64,000 nt of DNA from Aureobasidium sp. EXF-3400 (taxonomy: Eukaryota; Ascomycota; Dothideomycetes; Dothideales; Saccotheciaceae), in contig SWBL01000033.1 in NCBI GenBank assembly GCA_024195585.1, forward strand, positions 124,001 to 188,000. The letters run 5' to 3'. The notes beneath the pieces were generated by a model, which was given only the letters and a program-made list of their open reading frames with translations, was not told the origin of the DNA and searched no databases. Of the stretch, positions 1 to 12,256 are shown one piece after another. Positions within the stretch are counted from its first letter, which is position 1; each line of letters starts with the position of its first letter. Made by a program: the position numbers and the translations under genes.

Positions 1-76
1 ATCATGTCTTTCTGGAGTCACTACACATACTTCGCAGCTTTGGACGACTATTTGCTAACGTGAATTTGTTTGACAG
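1..76 (+). other. Intron end of HRP1-like gene
   Basis: GCTAACG near 54-60 is a plausible branch site and TTTGACAG at 69-76 a typical 3' splice site leading into the first visible RRM exon. Confidence 0.7.
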
Positions 77-1641
77 CAAAATGTTCATTGGTGGTTTGAA
101 TTGGGAAACAACAGATCGTGAGTAGTTCTGATCTATTGTATTGTCTTTGAATTTGTACTGATGTCTCGTTCGCCTAGAATCACTCAGGGAGTATTTTTCA
201 CAGTTTGGCGAAGTCACCGAGTGCACTGTCATGCGTGACGGCGCAACCGGACGTTCTCGTGGTTTCGGTTTCCTCACATTCAGAGACCCCAAGACCGTCA
301 ACATCGTCATGGTGAAGGAACATCAACTCGACGGCAAGATTGTGAGTCTTCTCTCCACGTCGTGTTTGTACGCAACGCACAACTAATCATGACACAGATT
401 GATCCCAAGCGGGCTATCCCTCGCGACGAGCAGGAGCGTACTAGCAAGATCTTCGTCGGCGGTGTCTCGCAAGAAGCCACTGAGGCCGACTTCAAGAACT
501 TTTTCATGCAATTCGGTCGCGTTCTCGACGCCACCCTGATGATGGATAAGGACACTGGTCGCCCTCGCGGTTTCGGTTTTGTCACCTTTGACAGCGAGGC
601 CGCAGTCGAGCGTACCCTTGAGCGCCCTCTTGAGATCTTGGGCAAGTACATCGAAGTCAAGAAGGCTCAACCCAGAGGCAACCTGCGCGGCAATGAAGAC
701 AACGGCAACAACAACAACGGTGGCGGCGGCTTCAAGAAACAAGGTTTCGGTGGTCAGCAAGGTGGTTTCGATCCTAGCCAGCAGGGTGGCATGCAACAAG
801 GCGGCCCTGCCGGTATGGGAGGCAACAACATGAGTCCGGCCATGATGGCTCAGTACTGGCAGCGCATGCAGCAATACTTCCAGATGATGCAGCAGCAGCT
901 GGCTACCAGCATGGGCGGAGGTGGCAACCCTATGATGGGCGGCCCAGGTGGTATGAACCCTCAGATGATGCAGCAGATGATGGCTATGCAACAGGGCATG
1001 GGTCAAGGTAAGTCTTGCTCGCAACTCTCTTATCACCTGTCAAGACTACTAACAACATTCTCTCTCCAGGCGGCATGAACCCAGCCATGATGCAACAGAT
1101 GCAACAAATGCAGCAGCAGATGCAGGGCGGCGGTGGCCCCGGAAACTCAGGTAGCCCAGCACCCTCCAACAACCCCATGTCCCCTATGAACGGCGGACCC
1201 GGTCAACGCCCCGCTTACAACGCCCAAGAACAACTCGCCTTCGAACAGCAGAAGTACGAACGCCAGCAACAGCAGCAACAAGGTGGTAACATGCCCGCCG
1301 CATCCGCAATGCCCAACAGCAGCAACGGCTTCCAACCCTCCGGCTCCCCCACCAGCTGGGAAGGCATGTACGACGACGTGCCCGCCCCCAACCAAGGCGG
1401 CAACGGTGGTCCTGGCAGCAACAATGGCGGATTCGCCCCTCGCGGTGGCTTTGGCGGCAGGGGACGCGGCAGAGGGGGTGGTGGTGGTCACACTCCCACG
1501 CCTGCGGGTCCTTCCAATGCACCTGCTAATGCGCCCACAGGCCCCAAGAATGCTGGAAGACCTGGCGCAAACTACAGAGGTGGTGGTAGAGGTGGTCACC
1601 GTGGTTTCCACCCTTATTCCCGTGGCGGCGGTGGTGCTTAG
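77..1641 (+). CDS. HRP1: HRP1/Nab4-like hnRNP, two RRMs (5' partial)
   Basis: Shuttling RNA-binding protein of the HRP1 type, which in yeast acts in cleavage/polyadenylation factor I and mRNA export. Visible exons are 77-117, 178-341, 398-1007 and 1070-1641, all with GT..AG borders and consistent phase; bases 1-76 look like the end of an upstream intron, so the N terminus lies outside the window. RRM1 shows RNP2 MFIGGL and RNP1 RGFGFLTF; RRM2 shows KIFVGGV and RGFGFVTF. After RRM2 comes a long low-complexity tail rich in Gly, Met, Gln and Asn, then a C-terminal RG/GG-rich stretch, the usual HRP1 design (arginine methylation and nuclear transport region in yeast). Family assignment is strong; the exact orthologue name is inferred from the tandem RRM plus tail architecture. 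Confidence 0.9.
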
Positions 1642-2030
1642 AAATTCACCGTGTCGTGATGAGCTCGGGAACATCTCTTTTGGGGGTTGGGAAAGTGTTT
1701 GCTTGTTTCTCTTGCTTGGAGGGCAAGTATCAGCATTCAGCTACACTGCTATTACTTCTCTTGTCTTGCTGTATCGGCGAAAGAGAAAGGGAAAAAGCGC
1801 CTCAGAGTTGGAATGGGAAAGAAAAAAACCACATCAAGCCCGAACACCACGAAACTGAAAGAAGGGAGGCGTGAAACCATGGAGGAAGGAGGTTTTCTGT
1901 CTTTTGGCATGAGCAAGCATCTTTTACTATGAACTCTTCACAAAACTTTACAAATGAACATATGAGGTTATGGAAAAAGAACAAAGTCTTATTGGCGTGC
2001 CACTGTCTTCTCACATACCGCAAAGAGACT
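1642..2030. other. Intergenic, convergent 3' ends
   Basis: Shared 3' flank of the HRP1-like gene and the GH53 gene. It reads as untranslated sequence, and I see no further gene. Confidence 0.5.
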
Positions 2031-3342
2031 TTATCTTCCTGCAAACATATTGACACTGCTCCTCGAGTATCCAATAATTTTGTTCGGCCAACCACTCCAA
2101 TCAGCAGAGAATAAGATCGCATCTTGACATGCACTGCCCAGTCCTGTATTGTTCAACCAAGTAGGTTCCCAGTAATTGACTCCCTTACCCCAACCACCAG
2201 CAACGCCTTTGACCACTGAAACAATATCCCTCACCCATTCAGTCTGCCCAGCAACGCTAACAGGAACAGAAGGATCGCTGAGTTCCGGGGCAGAAGCTCC
2301 ATCGCAGATGGCAGGCCAATCCGTCTCAACCACATGCACAGGCTTCTGATACTTTGTAGCCACAGCATTGAGGGTATCCTGCAAGTTAGGCAGCGTAGCA
2401 GCAGTACCATAGAAAGGATAAAACGAGAATCCAAAAACATCCCAATCAGATGTCTTGACTTTACCACTGCCAGTAAGCGCTTCAAACCAGTTGAGCTGTA
2501 AAGTCTTGTTCCAGCCATCGTCTATGTGGATCATAATGGCGGGTTTCTTGACTCCGGCTTTAACTGCATCGTCTACGCCTTTACGCGCTGAGGACCAGAG
2601 CGACGCTAAAGAGGTAAAGTTTGCAATTCGTGAAGAGGTGGGGAAGGTATCGACGTCCACATAGCCGGTGGGCCAGAGCATACCGTGGCGGATCTCGTTG
2701 CCGAGGGAGACGAGGGAGAGATCGACGCCGCCGGCTGAAAAGGCCAGGAGGGTGGTTTTTACGTAGTGGCGGAGGTCGGAGCCTAGGGCTGATACACTGG
2801 TGGTTGTCCAGGCTGCGGGTGTGAATTGTTTGTTTGGATCTGCCTGAAGAGAGTGTTAGTGACTAGGTCTTTGCTTTCTCTTCTTGGTGGATAGAAGGAA
2901 TGGGAAGGAAGTAGAACTTACCCAAGTATCCGAGAAATGGAAATCGAGATAGATGCGATATCCCTTTTTGGCAAATCGTTGTGCTTGAGCCAGTGTGTAT
3001 GCCAAATCATATTGTCCAGGCTCAGGGTTTACCCAGATTCTACATCACTGCCATCAGTCTCTCTTCCGTCACAGAGGTCAGTTGTTGAACTTTAACATAC
3101 CTCAATCTCACAGTATTCATACCGCCATCACCGAGGATATCCTCAGCAGGTCTTGTAGCATTGCGACGTGCAGTATCTTTGTAAGTGACATTACCGAGCT
3201 CAAGAATATGCAAAGAAGACAGATCGAATCCTTTGTAGAAGAAAGGGTCGACGGATTGAGTTTGGACGGGTTTGTGAGGTGAGGCAGTCGCTGTTGATAA
3301 ACACAGCAATGCTGCGGAAGCGACCGACAGCAGAGAAGGCAT
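2031..3342 (-). CDS. Arabinogalactan endo-beta-1,4-galactanase (GH53)
   Basis: Secreted enzyme predicted to cut beta-1,4-galactan side chains of pectic rhamnogalacturonan I. Three exons: 3342-3101, 3039-2922 and 2843-2031, giving 390 aa, normal for fungal GH53. The N terminus is a typical signal peptide (MPSLLSVASAALLCLSTATA). The barrel carries MNTVRLRIWVNP, the acid/base Glu in GNEIRHG (about E170) and the nucleophile Glu in VVETDWP (about E293); both catalytic glutamates are present. A W-x-G-x-G-x-N-Y-W-E-P run near the C terminus is also family-typical. It lies directly downstream of, and on the same strand as, a GH78 rhamnosidase, which fits joint attack on RG-I. Confidence 0.94.
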
Positions 3343-4183
3343 GGTGAAGGTGACAGACGATTACAATGATCCTACATTTTCTTCTGAGGAACTTGCCTTT
3401 CTTATACCTTTTTTGCACGGCAGCACTCTTGCAGATCTGGTCCTCGGTTACATGCACCACATGCCGGTGATGCTTATATTGCTGCCAGTCCAGAACATGG
3501 GGCATGGGGGCCGTGAGATGGGGAAGTTGCGGGGCGCATGTCGATGTCCACCAACTGAATGTTCTTCCGTCCCAAGCACAGATGTTAAGCATGTTGTCAA
3601 TGCGAAAGCGAATGATCAGGGCACAGTTTAGAGCTTGTCGAAGCAGATGAGGGGGTAAAGTAGAAAAAGGTAACAAGCGAGGGCTGCATTTTGGAGGTGA
3701 ATATTACCCGGTATTCAGCCTTATGACCCAGCCCGACGACCCGGGTTGAAGTGGATCAAATTATATTCTACTCACACTGACAAGCTCTACGAACTAACCT
3801 TCATCGAATGACTTGATCAATCTTCCCAGGCAATCTAACTCACGCTCTTGGTGCGATCACGCTGAACAAAGGTGCCTGGATGGACGATCAATGTCAGATG
3901 CGAAGGGTGTGGGTATCTCGAAGCGACTGCAACATGACTATTCACGTCACAGAACGTTCCATCTGATAACTTGACATTTCTGCATGCTAGCAAAGCTTGC
4001 AAAGTATCATGACTCTGGTTGTGGTGTGCGAAACTTTGGAGGACAAAGTTTAGAGAAAGAGACCTGAAGGAAATGGAAGCGTATGTCAAGGACGTGGAAG
4101 AGTTTTCCAAGGAGGACGCTTTCAAGTAGCCCGTATCGTCTGATCAAGTTGATTCTATGATTCCTTGTAGGAACAACCCAATC
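3343..4183. other. Intergenic: GH53 promoter and GH78 3' flank
   Basis: About 840 bp between two same-strand secreted-enzyme genes. A 96-codon open frame on the minus strand (3835-4125) has no recognisable motif and I do not call it. The proximal ~350 bp should hold the GH53 promoter; no confident operator motif was found. Confidence 0.4.
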
Positions 4184-6432
4184 TTACATACATGTAATCT
4201 CGACGGTATAATTGCCCCCAGCCAGACCATCAATTGTGATCGTACCTTCAGCGCTCGAAGACTTCGGTGAGGGAGTGGGGCCCCAAACACCACACTTCCA
4301 AGGACCAGACGAAGAGCTATGGCCTTTGACCTGCTTGCTCCATTTGAAAGCTTTATTATGGCCATGATCCTGACCAGATCTCGAATGAACGCCGCCAGCA
4401 CCGCCAATACTACCCGTGATGCTAACTTTACCATCGCAGCTAGGAGTGTCGAGAATAAGACTACCTTTTGTGCCCGATGGTGTCGAGAAGACATATCTCG
4501 CTCCCTTGGTAACAACAGAATAATTGGCTGCATAGCTTCCATGTGCAACCTTGAATCCAGCTTCGACATTCGTAAGATTTCCAGGCTGCGGATGCGCAAC
4601 CCAGTTTGTTTTGTTCAACACATGCAGACCAGCGGCAAACGTCGATAAAGCCAGCACAGGCCCAGAACTCCAGCCATGAGAGTGAGAGATTCGCGCATCG
4701 TCTTCGTAAGCAGGATAGTGCAATGCACCACTGGTATCGTAGCCTTCGATGTAAGTGCTGTTCGTCATGCGTGGGTCATCGAGCATGAAATCTGCCCACA
4801 TGAAGCGCATGAGATCGATGGCGCGTTGAGGTGCACCAGCGAGGAAGTGAGCTTGGAGTTCGAAGCCGGTGATGAAGGGCGAGACCGTGGTGCCTGCTTC
4901 AGGAGCCGGGGCACCGTAAGGACCCCAACGTGCAGCGAGTGCAGAGGAGACAGCAGTGCTTCGATTAGCAGGGGCGAGACCAGAGATGATAGACCATACG
5001 TTGCCGTCTTGAGGATGAAGGGTGGTGGTCTCATTGTCCTTGTAGAGTGAAGCTGTGGAGTCCCAGAGAAGTATGTTCGCAGCGCTAGCGATGGCTGTAG
5101 ATGCATTGGTCCAGGTGGCAACATGAGCAGTGTCGTTGACAGCATATGCGAGTGTGACCGCTACATCCAAGGTATGCTTAAGAATGCTGTTCGCCTCAAT
5201 GTTATGACCACCCATGCCTTCTCTCAACCAGTCGAAACTAGAAGTGACATTGGCCAGTCCTGTTTCGTCCACAAAACTCAGACTGTAGTTTAGAGCAAGC
5301 TTGAATCTGTTCCAATTGTTTTGCAGGTACTCATCATCTCCAGTGTATATCCAGTAGTTGTTCAGTCCTAGTAGCGTGAACAGATGGTAATTGAAACTGA
5401 AGACTGATCTTCCAAAAAGCAGGAAATTATTATCAGGGAACGCGTAGATGGGTTGAGCGAACCAAGGTAGTGCTCCGGTAGTGGTGTTCTGGCTGGCGAA
5501 CAGTTGTTGGAGAGACAGCTTCACAGTGATGGCATCGTCCGTGGATAGAAACACGCCAGGAACAGAGATAGCAAAGTCTCCCGGCCAGACTAGCTTATCG
5601 CGTTTCGGCCCATCAGTGAATGCCGAGCTGCCGTTCGTCAAGGTACTGTTAGACCACCATACGGTTGGTATGTTTGGATCCGTGGCGTCGAGATCGACCA
5701 AAGAGTTGCCAGCAGTTGAAGGAATCGTGCATAGTTGATCAGTGTATGCACCTGCGGAATCATCAGTACAAAGTATGGTGCATTTCCACAGACACGACTT
5801 GATAGCGCTTTGTGCACAGGGGAAAAAGGACTGGAATACGTACCGGCATACCAGACTCGGTTCAGCTTCTCGTCATTGCTGTGGAAGTAACCCGTATACT
5901 TTCCAATGCCATCATCAGGGAAATGCGGCATGGCAGTGAAGTATGTCTGAAGGTGGCTAAGTGTAACGTTTCCGGTGGTATTATGATAGACATTCAGATA
6001 TCTGAAGCCACCGCGATCGTGCAGAGGTGCAACAGAGTAGTTTCCTGGTCCAGTGATCTTGAACCACAATGTTTCATCAATGCCGATGTTCTGCGTGGCA
6101 TCCGATCCGTGAGGGGAAATCCACAAAGACGACTCAGTGAAAGAGATGCCGATGAACTGGTCGCTGTCTGATGTAGAGCTGACGACGAAGGACACCAAGC
6201 CACCGATGTTCTTGGAGTAGTCGTATGTGACAGCTGAGACGCTGTTGAAAGTCGTACCTCCAGATCCAGAAGTCGTAATTCCAGCGGCATTGATGACTGT
6301 GCCATTGGCTCGGTGAACGGATACAGGAGAGAGATCACGCTGCGAGGGTGCGAGGATGTACTCTGCATATGGAACCGCGAAAGCCGTGGATGAAAGCAGA
6401 GCGGCCAAAGCCACAGCTCGTGGGCGATACAT
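4184..6432 (-). CDS. Alpha-L-rhamnosidase (GH78)
   Basis: Secreted glycoside hydrolase predicted to release terminal alpha-L-rhamnose from RG-I fragments or rhamnosylated flavonoids. Two exons, 6432-5844 and 5751-4184, separated by a 92-bp phase-1 intron; the spliced product is 718 aa. The first ~20 residues form a signal peptide. The family signature DGPKRDKLVWPGD sits at about residues 243-255 at the head of the (alpha/alpha)6 catalytic barrel; HSHGWSSGP later in the barrel is also typical. The C-terminal domain ends in a beta-sandwich-like region. Many N-x-S/T sequons indicate a glycosylated extracellular protein. The start is the only upstream ATG giving a signal peptide. Substrate specificity within GH78 cannot be read from sequence alone. 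Confidence 0.92.
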
Positions 6433-6460
6433 GTCAGTATGTTCGGGTTGAATTAGTTGA

Positions 6461-6954
6461 TCTCATCTTCACAGACAGGAGATACAGGCTTTATAGATCT
6501 CTGTCATGGTCTATAGTGCCTACATCATACCAGTGCTCTTCGGTACAAAGGCCACCGAGCATGCATGATTTTAGCATCTAGATGGCTAAGCCCTAGGCAG
6601 GAAAGAAAACAGAGTTAACTAGCTTTATTGCTGCTAACTAAGCGTAGAGCTGGTAACAAGATTTGCGTAATCGAAGAATGGAAGCTGCAGAAATAGCGGA
6701 CTTAGGTTTGATTTATCGGTTCTATCTTCACAGACATGAGATACAGGTTCGATTGGCCTCTGCCAGAGTCTACAATGCCTACATCATGCCAGTGCTCTTC
6801 GGTACAAAGGCCACCGAGCATGCATGATTATCGCATCTAGATGGCCGAGCCCTAGGCAGGGCAGAGAACAGAGTTAACTAGCTTCATTGCTCCTAACCAT
6901 AGAGCTGGTAAAAAGATTTGTATAATCGAAAAATGGTGGCTGTAGAAACAGCAG
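6461..6954. repeat. Tandem direct duplication (~235 bp x 2) upstream of GH78
   Basis: Two imperfect copies, about 6461-6698 and 6720-6954 (offset 259 bp). Shared landmarks include the block CAGTGCTCTTCGGTACAAAG, then GCCACCGAGCATGCATGATT, then CATCTAGATGG and CCCTAGGCAGG. Copies differ by scattered substitutions and small indels. Copy 1 starts about 30 bp upstream of the GH78 start codon, so it includes or overlaps its promoter. Confidence 0.88.
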
Positions 6955-7448
6955 GGTACGTAAGGCAAAGGCGGGGTGAGTGCGGGGATGCGGAGGTCGA
7001 TGCAGCAAGTAGGTAGATCTTCAGCGAATAACGGCAGTTGACAGTTCATGTCTCTTCAAAAAGGGTCAGAGAGTTGTTACAGACCGGCATCAAGTGTTTG
7101 CATTGCAGATGGGTAGCAGACAAAGTATACGGCCTGTGAATAGAGTGGGAACGGCAGCCGCGACTCGGTTGATGTGACGAGCCGGGATCTCGGTTTAAAG
7201 TTTGTAGTCAAAGACTCGAGATCAGATCTACTTAAAGCAAGGACCGATGAACAAGCAGAGGAAGGAGCAAAGGGGTAAGAAAGCGAAAGATCAGTACATG
7301 GAAGGCATTTATATATACGATGTAGGCAAGTACGATGGTACACCGCAGGTGAGAGCATTCTACAAGGTAGTTGATTCATATACTTGCTGTATGAAAGCGA
7401 TCAAAATGTGCCTGGTTCTTCGGTAATATACATGCTCTTTGCAATTGT
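6955..7448. other. Intergenic, nothing recognised
   Basis: Roughly 490 bp between the duplicated block and the MAPEG 3' end. Short open frames here have no conserved motif. Confidence 0.4.
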
Positions 7449-8029
7449 CTACAGAACATGTGCGTTGAGGGCCTTTCCAGCGAACCAGAAAAGGCGGATG
7501 CAGACAATGTTTCCAGCCCACCACAGCACACTTCTGACACCGGCAGCCTGTCTAGTGGTGTTCTGTCTGTAGACCAAGAAGTAGGCGGCTCTGACCAATG
7601 TGTAGATGGTAGCATATCTGTTGAGCAGACCGCTGTCCAACTTTGAGACCATTGCACACAAGACGGCAGCTGTGAAGACAGTGTAGTGCTCCATTGAGTT
7701 GGAGTGGGCAGACTGAATGCGACGGAGTTGGTCTAACTGCTCTTGGGTCATCTTGCCCTTGGATACGAGCTGTTCGGCACGAGGAGAGACGAGATCGTAG
7801 CGGGGGTTGATGTTGTTGTCGACGCCATAGCTGGTCTTTTGGAAGCGAGTGGTGGTGAGCACGTAGCTGAGCAGGAAGTTTCCAAGGAGGAAGTGGGGGC
7901 CGTAGTTAGGCAGGGGCGTGAGCGAGTTGTTGGCGGTGAGGCCGAGGTTGGTAAGGAAGGACGACCTGTTCGAATCGCATCAGTACGTGAATCCTATGGT
8001 ATCTGCCTCGATACGACTGCAACGTACAT
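7449..8029 (-). CDS. MAPEG family membrane protein
   Basis: Small membrane protein of the MAPEG superfamily (membrane-associated proteins in eicosanoid and glutathione metabolism), often glutathione-dependent transferases or peroxidases of ER-type membranes. 172 aa from exon 2 (7965-7449) plus the first two bases of the start codon at 8029-8028. The ATG is interrupted: AT, then a 62-bp intron (8027-7966, donor GTACGT), then G. The spliced frame reads MSSFLTNLGL and joins the conserved body in phase; the alternative ATG at 8112 enters the wrong frame. The family motif RRIQSAHSNSMEH is at residues 82-94, followed by hydrophobic segments. The function inside the superfamily is not resolved. Confidence 0.85.
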
Positions 8030-9841
8030 TTTGGTCTGGAGATCGTGAGTATACTGTAGATGTCAGATGTGAGGAAGAAAGACGAGAGGTTGAACGCGCG
8101 AAAGATGGGCACGTCTATGATGTAGCTGTTCCAAATTATTGCAACGTTCCCTCGGGATGTCTCAGTCTGAGCGAAGTCTAATTGACCTCATCCCTTACCG
8201 CGACGATTGTGTATACTTGTGAGATGTCGATAACTATACCAACACACACCCATATTGAGAAGTTCAGCATGTTAGCAAGAATAGCATGTCAACAAGACTC
8301 CCATGCTCATAATTCATGTCTCTCTCGTATCAGATCGGAGATGACGTAACAGGTCAGGGTGCACCTGATAACAGCCTAGCTAGAGACATCTTTTGCCTTC
8401 CCAGTTGAACCAGAGGGTGCAGAGATGATCATTGATATAGTCATATGTTATATCCAGGCAAAAAATCGACATCGCGGTCGAGATGGTCGGAAGGTGTTGT
8501 GCCAGGAATAGTAAGACACATATTCAAATTTTGGGTCGGTTGTTCTGGATCGAATTTCGCAAATCCCATCAGGAATGCAAGATATTACGCAGTGATTCTG
8601 ATGGCGATCATGATCGGTGCAGCATGATCCTGTGAGACATATATCATGATACTCCTATCCATGATGGTCGTCATGATGGCCATCATGATCTGCCTCGAAG
8701 TCGCCTACACTTCGTACCGAAAATAATGAGGAGATTGACTGCAGTCGATCGCAACCATGCCCCTCGGCACAGAACGGACGAGAAGAGCGGCGGCGGCCTT
8801 GCCAAACACAGAGCGAAATGAGGGCAGAATTTAAAAGCGGGCGTCGGGTCGCCGAACTGCATGACAAGCCTTGCTCCGCAGGGACCAAGCCTCATCCGGA
8901 CAACTTTAAACTCGTTCCTGTCGACGACTTAGGGCTCTGAAAGGCCCTTCAGACCCTTGATCCTATAAGCCCTCCATCCATATCTCGAAGCATACCATGG
9001 AATCGCGCACCGACATAACAGTATATTGCTCGCTTGAGTCGCTTCGCACAGACGATTGATACGAGGACATACAAACCTGTTCGGCAGATGAGAGTAGATG
9101 GCGCTCCTAGCAAAGAACAATGTTTCCCTTGACCATCAATCGCCGAAACGACAACGGAGAAGGATCTATACAACGGTATCTTGACTCAGGACGAAACACA
9201 GCGATGTTTCTCTAAACGACCGTTCTCTCCACAAACCAAAGCACGACTTTCTCGACATCGGCATACCTATCGACGCACTGTATCTGACTCCCAGATCTTG
9301 CTAAATCATTATGCCCCTGATCATATGCATCCATGCAGCTCGAGACTTGGAAGACCTTCCTTCGGCAAGCACAGACCAAAACTACTGTCTTCAAAGTTCA
9401 GTCTCCCGTGTTTCGCCTCGTGTTATGGTCGGCGTACAAACTCTGCCGTCCACTTCTCTCTCTCAGCTGCCATGTTCCCCTGACCTGATGTCAAAGATGG
9501 GTCAAGCACGTATAGCCAAGAGTCTTTGCCCTCGTTGGACATACCTTTTGGACGACGACTCGCCCTTTGTGGTCTTCTTCTAGGGCTTCTGGAAGAGATC
9601 CATCCCCGATCTGTATCGATTGACGATCTTCCATGGTTAAGGCCTGCGCAGTGTACCCGAATCACTCAATGTTTCGATAACCCGGCCAGAAGATCCCGGT
9701 CAGAGCTTGACAATGTGCCTGGATTTAGTAAGCTGATCTCCCGTAACACAGGCGCCACGAGGCAAGATATAAGTGATCTCCATCCCCAAGTCAGAAAGAG
9801 ATCAGACAACAGCTCCAACAAGACATTCGTTTCAATCCATC
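8030..9841. other. Long intergenic region, no supported gene
   Basis: About 1.8 kb. It contains the MAPEG 5' leader (to at least ~8110), a short ATGATG/CATCAT palindromic patch near 8655-8690, and the GH5 promoter toward 9840. Open frames of 60-150 codons overlap on both strands without motifs or good start context. Confidence 0.4.
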
Positions 9842-12256
9842 ATGCGCTCGTTCATTCTGCTGTCCGCTGCTGCGGCTCTCACGCTCGCTTCCCCTGTTCC
9901 TCAAGAGCTCGACTTCTCTTTGATCGACACTGTCGAGACTCCCTCGAACGTCACCGTCCCTACCAACACCGATGAGCTTGTTGTCGTCTACGACTCTGAC
10001 TCTGCTGCTGCCGCCGTTCAGACTTCCGTCTTGACTGGCCAGACCGAGATTGATATCTCCAACAGCACCACCAACAGCACCAGCTCTTCCACCCTTCGTA
10101 GACGTGGTACCTGTGCTGTTCAGGCCAGCGGCTCCGGCCCTGTCCCTTCTCCCGACACTGCCTCGGCCTTCCTTTCCTACTCTGCCTTTGCCAGCGCTGC
10201 ATCGGCTGCCGCCACTCCCTCTGGCTACACCCAGGCCTTCAAGAACTTGAACGCCTCCAACAACGCCTACGGCTACCTCGGCTTCACCAACCTTGCCTCG
10301 TACGACTCTGAGAAGTGCGCCAGCAAGTGCAATGCCATCTCTGGATGTGCTGCCTTCAACCTTTACTATGAGCGCGACCCTAGCAAGGACCCCGGCACTG
10401 GATGCGAGAACCCCACTTCCACCACCAACATCAAGGTAAGACATCATCCCTCATTTTCTTACCACAATACTAATCGTCCAAAAGTGTGTATTCTGGGGAG
10501 GACCTGTCACCTCATCCAACGCCAACAATGCTGGTCAGTTCAGAAGCAAGTTCCAGGTCGTCATCGCTGGATCGGACGGATACGTGAACAACACCATCGA
10601 GCCCGCTGATGGTTTCAACTCTCCCAACTACTACGGCAACACTGCAATTGACGCTCCCGTTGACTGCAACGGCCAAAGCACTTTCCTTGGAAGCAAAGTC
10701 TTCACCGGTGGTCCATTCGATGCCAGCCTTTGCGCTGCTGCTTGCGACGCTCAGTCCGCTACCAACCTGAAGGCAAACAAGGCCACTTGCAAGTTCTTCA
10801 ACACCTACATCCTCTCTCGTAACAACGTCGCCATTGGCCAGTACTGCAACCTGTACTCTCAGACCTGGGCAAACTCGTACGCCACTTACACCGGCACCAA
10901 CAGCGGAGGCAACAAGTACACCGTCTCGTACTCTTACGGATTCAGCTCTTCTGCCGATGCCGGTACCTGCAAGAAGCCCACTACTTCTACCTGGGTTATC
11001 AGCTCTGCAACCGCTAGTGCCAGCTCTACCGCTACTGCTAAGCCTACCACTTCCGGTGGCTTCATCGACTGGCGCAACTACCAGGCCAATGGTGCTAACC
11101 TTGGCGGTTGGTTAGAAAAGGAACAGACCCACGACCCCATCTGGTGGGCTAGCGTCGCAAACCTGTCTACCACTCCTGACGAGTGGACTCTTTGCCAGAC
11201 TCTTGGTGATCAGTGTGGCCCTACCTTTGAGGCTCGTTACGCCAGCTTCCTCAACCACTCGACCATCGACCAGCTCGCCTCGGTCGGTGTGAACACTCTC
11301 CGTATCCCTACTACTTACGCCGCTTGGGTTAACGTTCCTGGATCGGCTCTTTGGCACGGTAACCAGCAGCAGTACCTCAAGGCCATCACTGACTACGCTA
11401 TCAACACCTACGGCATGCACGTCATTATCGGCCTTCACTCCCTTCCCGGTGGTGTCAACAACCTCGATATTGGCGAGGCTCTTATGCACGACGACTTCTT
11501 CTACAACACCACCAACCTCAACTACGCCTATGATGCTGTTGATGCCATTCTTGACTTCATCAAGGCCAGCGGAAACATGACTGCCTGGACCATCGGGCCC
11601 ATCAACGAGGCCTCTGACAACCTCAGTGGCTTCGGTACTGCTGCTGGTCTGTCCGCCAAGGGTGCTCAGTGGGTTGCTGACTATATTAACGGCGTTGTGG
11701 CTCGTACCGCGAAGGTTGACAGTCGAATTCCCGTTATGGTCCAAGATAACTTCAAGGGAGCTGCTTTCTGGAATGACTACTTTGACGCATCGTTGAACAT
11801 TGTAATCGACAGCCATGTTTACTACTTCGCCGCCGCTGGAACTTACTCTCAATATGTTGCTCCCGCTGTTTGCGGTCAAGCCGCCTTCATCGCCGAATCC
11901 ACCAAATTCCCCAACTTCATCGGAGAGTGGTCTTTGTAAGCATTTACGCTGTACATCATTGAATAATCCATGGTGTACACGACAATCTCGTTGCTGGATC
12001 TGTGCTAACATTTTTCCTCAGGCAAACCATGTACAACAACAGCCTTGCCATCTCCGAGCGCCAGTTGATCTTCAACACTCAGCGTTACGCCTGGAGCAAG
12101 TACGTCAGCGGTGGTAGTTTCTGGACTGCCGTCTCGTACTCCACTGCTCTTGTCGATGGTGAGGGTACCCAGAGAGATTACTGGTCCTACACCGACCTGA
12201 TCGCCAACGGTGTCATTCGCCCTGAGTCTGACTTCAACGGTACCGCATACTGCTAG
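9842..12256 (+). CDS. GH5 exo-beta-1,3-glucanase-like protein with N-terminal Cys domain
   Basis: Secreted cell-wall-active enzyme related to glucan 1,3-beta-glucosidases. Exons 9842-10435, 10485-11935 and 12022-12256; 759 aa. The N terminus has a signal peptide (MRSFILLSAAAALTLASP) and a Ser/Thr/Asn propeptide ending in a basic LRRRG site. Residues ~120-395 form a Cys-containing module (KCASKC, SGCAAFN, YERDPSKDP, CVFWGG) that is also found in the neighbouring gene on the opposite strand. The catalytic barrel starts near residue 401 (GANLGGWLEKEQ); TIGPINEASDN (about 567-577) carries the likely acid/base Glu and FIGEWSL (about 676-682) the nucleophile Glu. A Ser/Thr-rich linker joins module and barrel. 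The 3' exon completes the barrel. Confidence 0.9.

Noticed and set aside
8012..8112. Alternative first exon for the MAPEG gene (ATG at 8112)
   Set aside because: Its frame does not join the MAPEG body; the split AT^G start does.
8640..8700. CRISPR-like or palindromic array of ATGATGG/CCATCAT
   Set aside because: Only a short, single palindromic patch; no spacer-repeat organisation, and the genome is eukaryotic.
10050..10447. Val/Gly-rich antisense ORF over the GH5-like gene
   Set aside because: Composition is the reverse complement of a Ser/Thr-rich coding region; no motif or start context.
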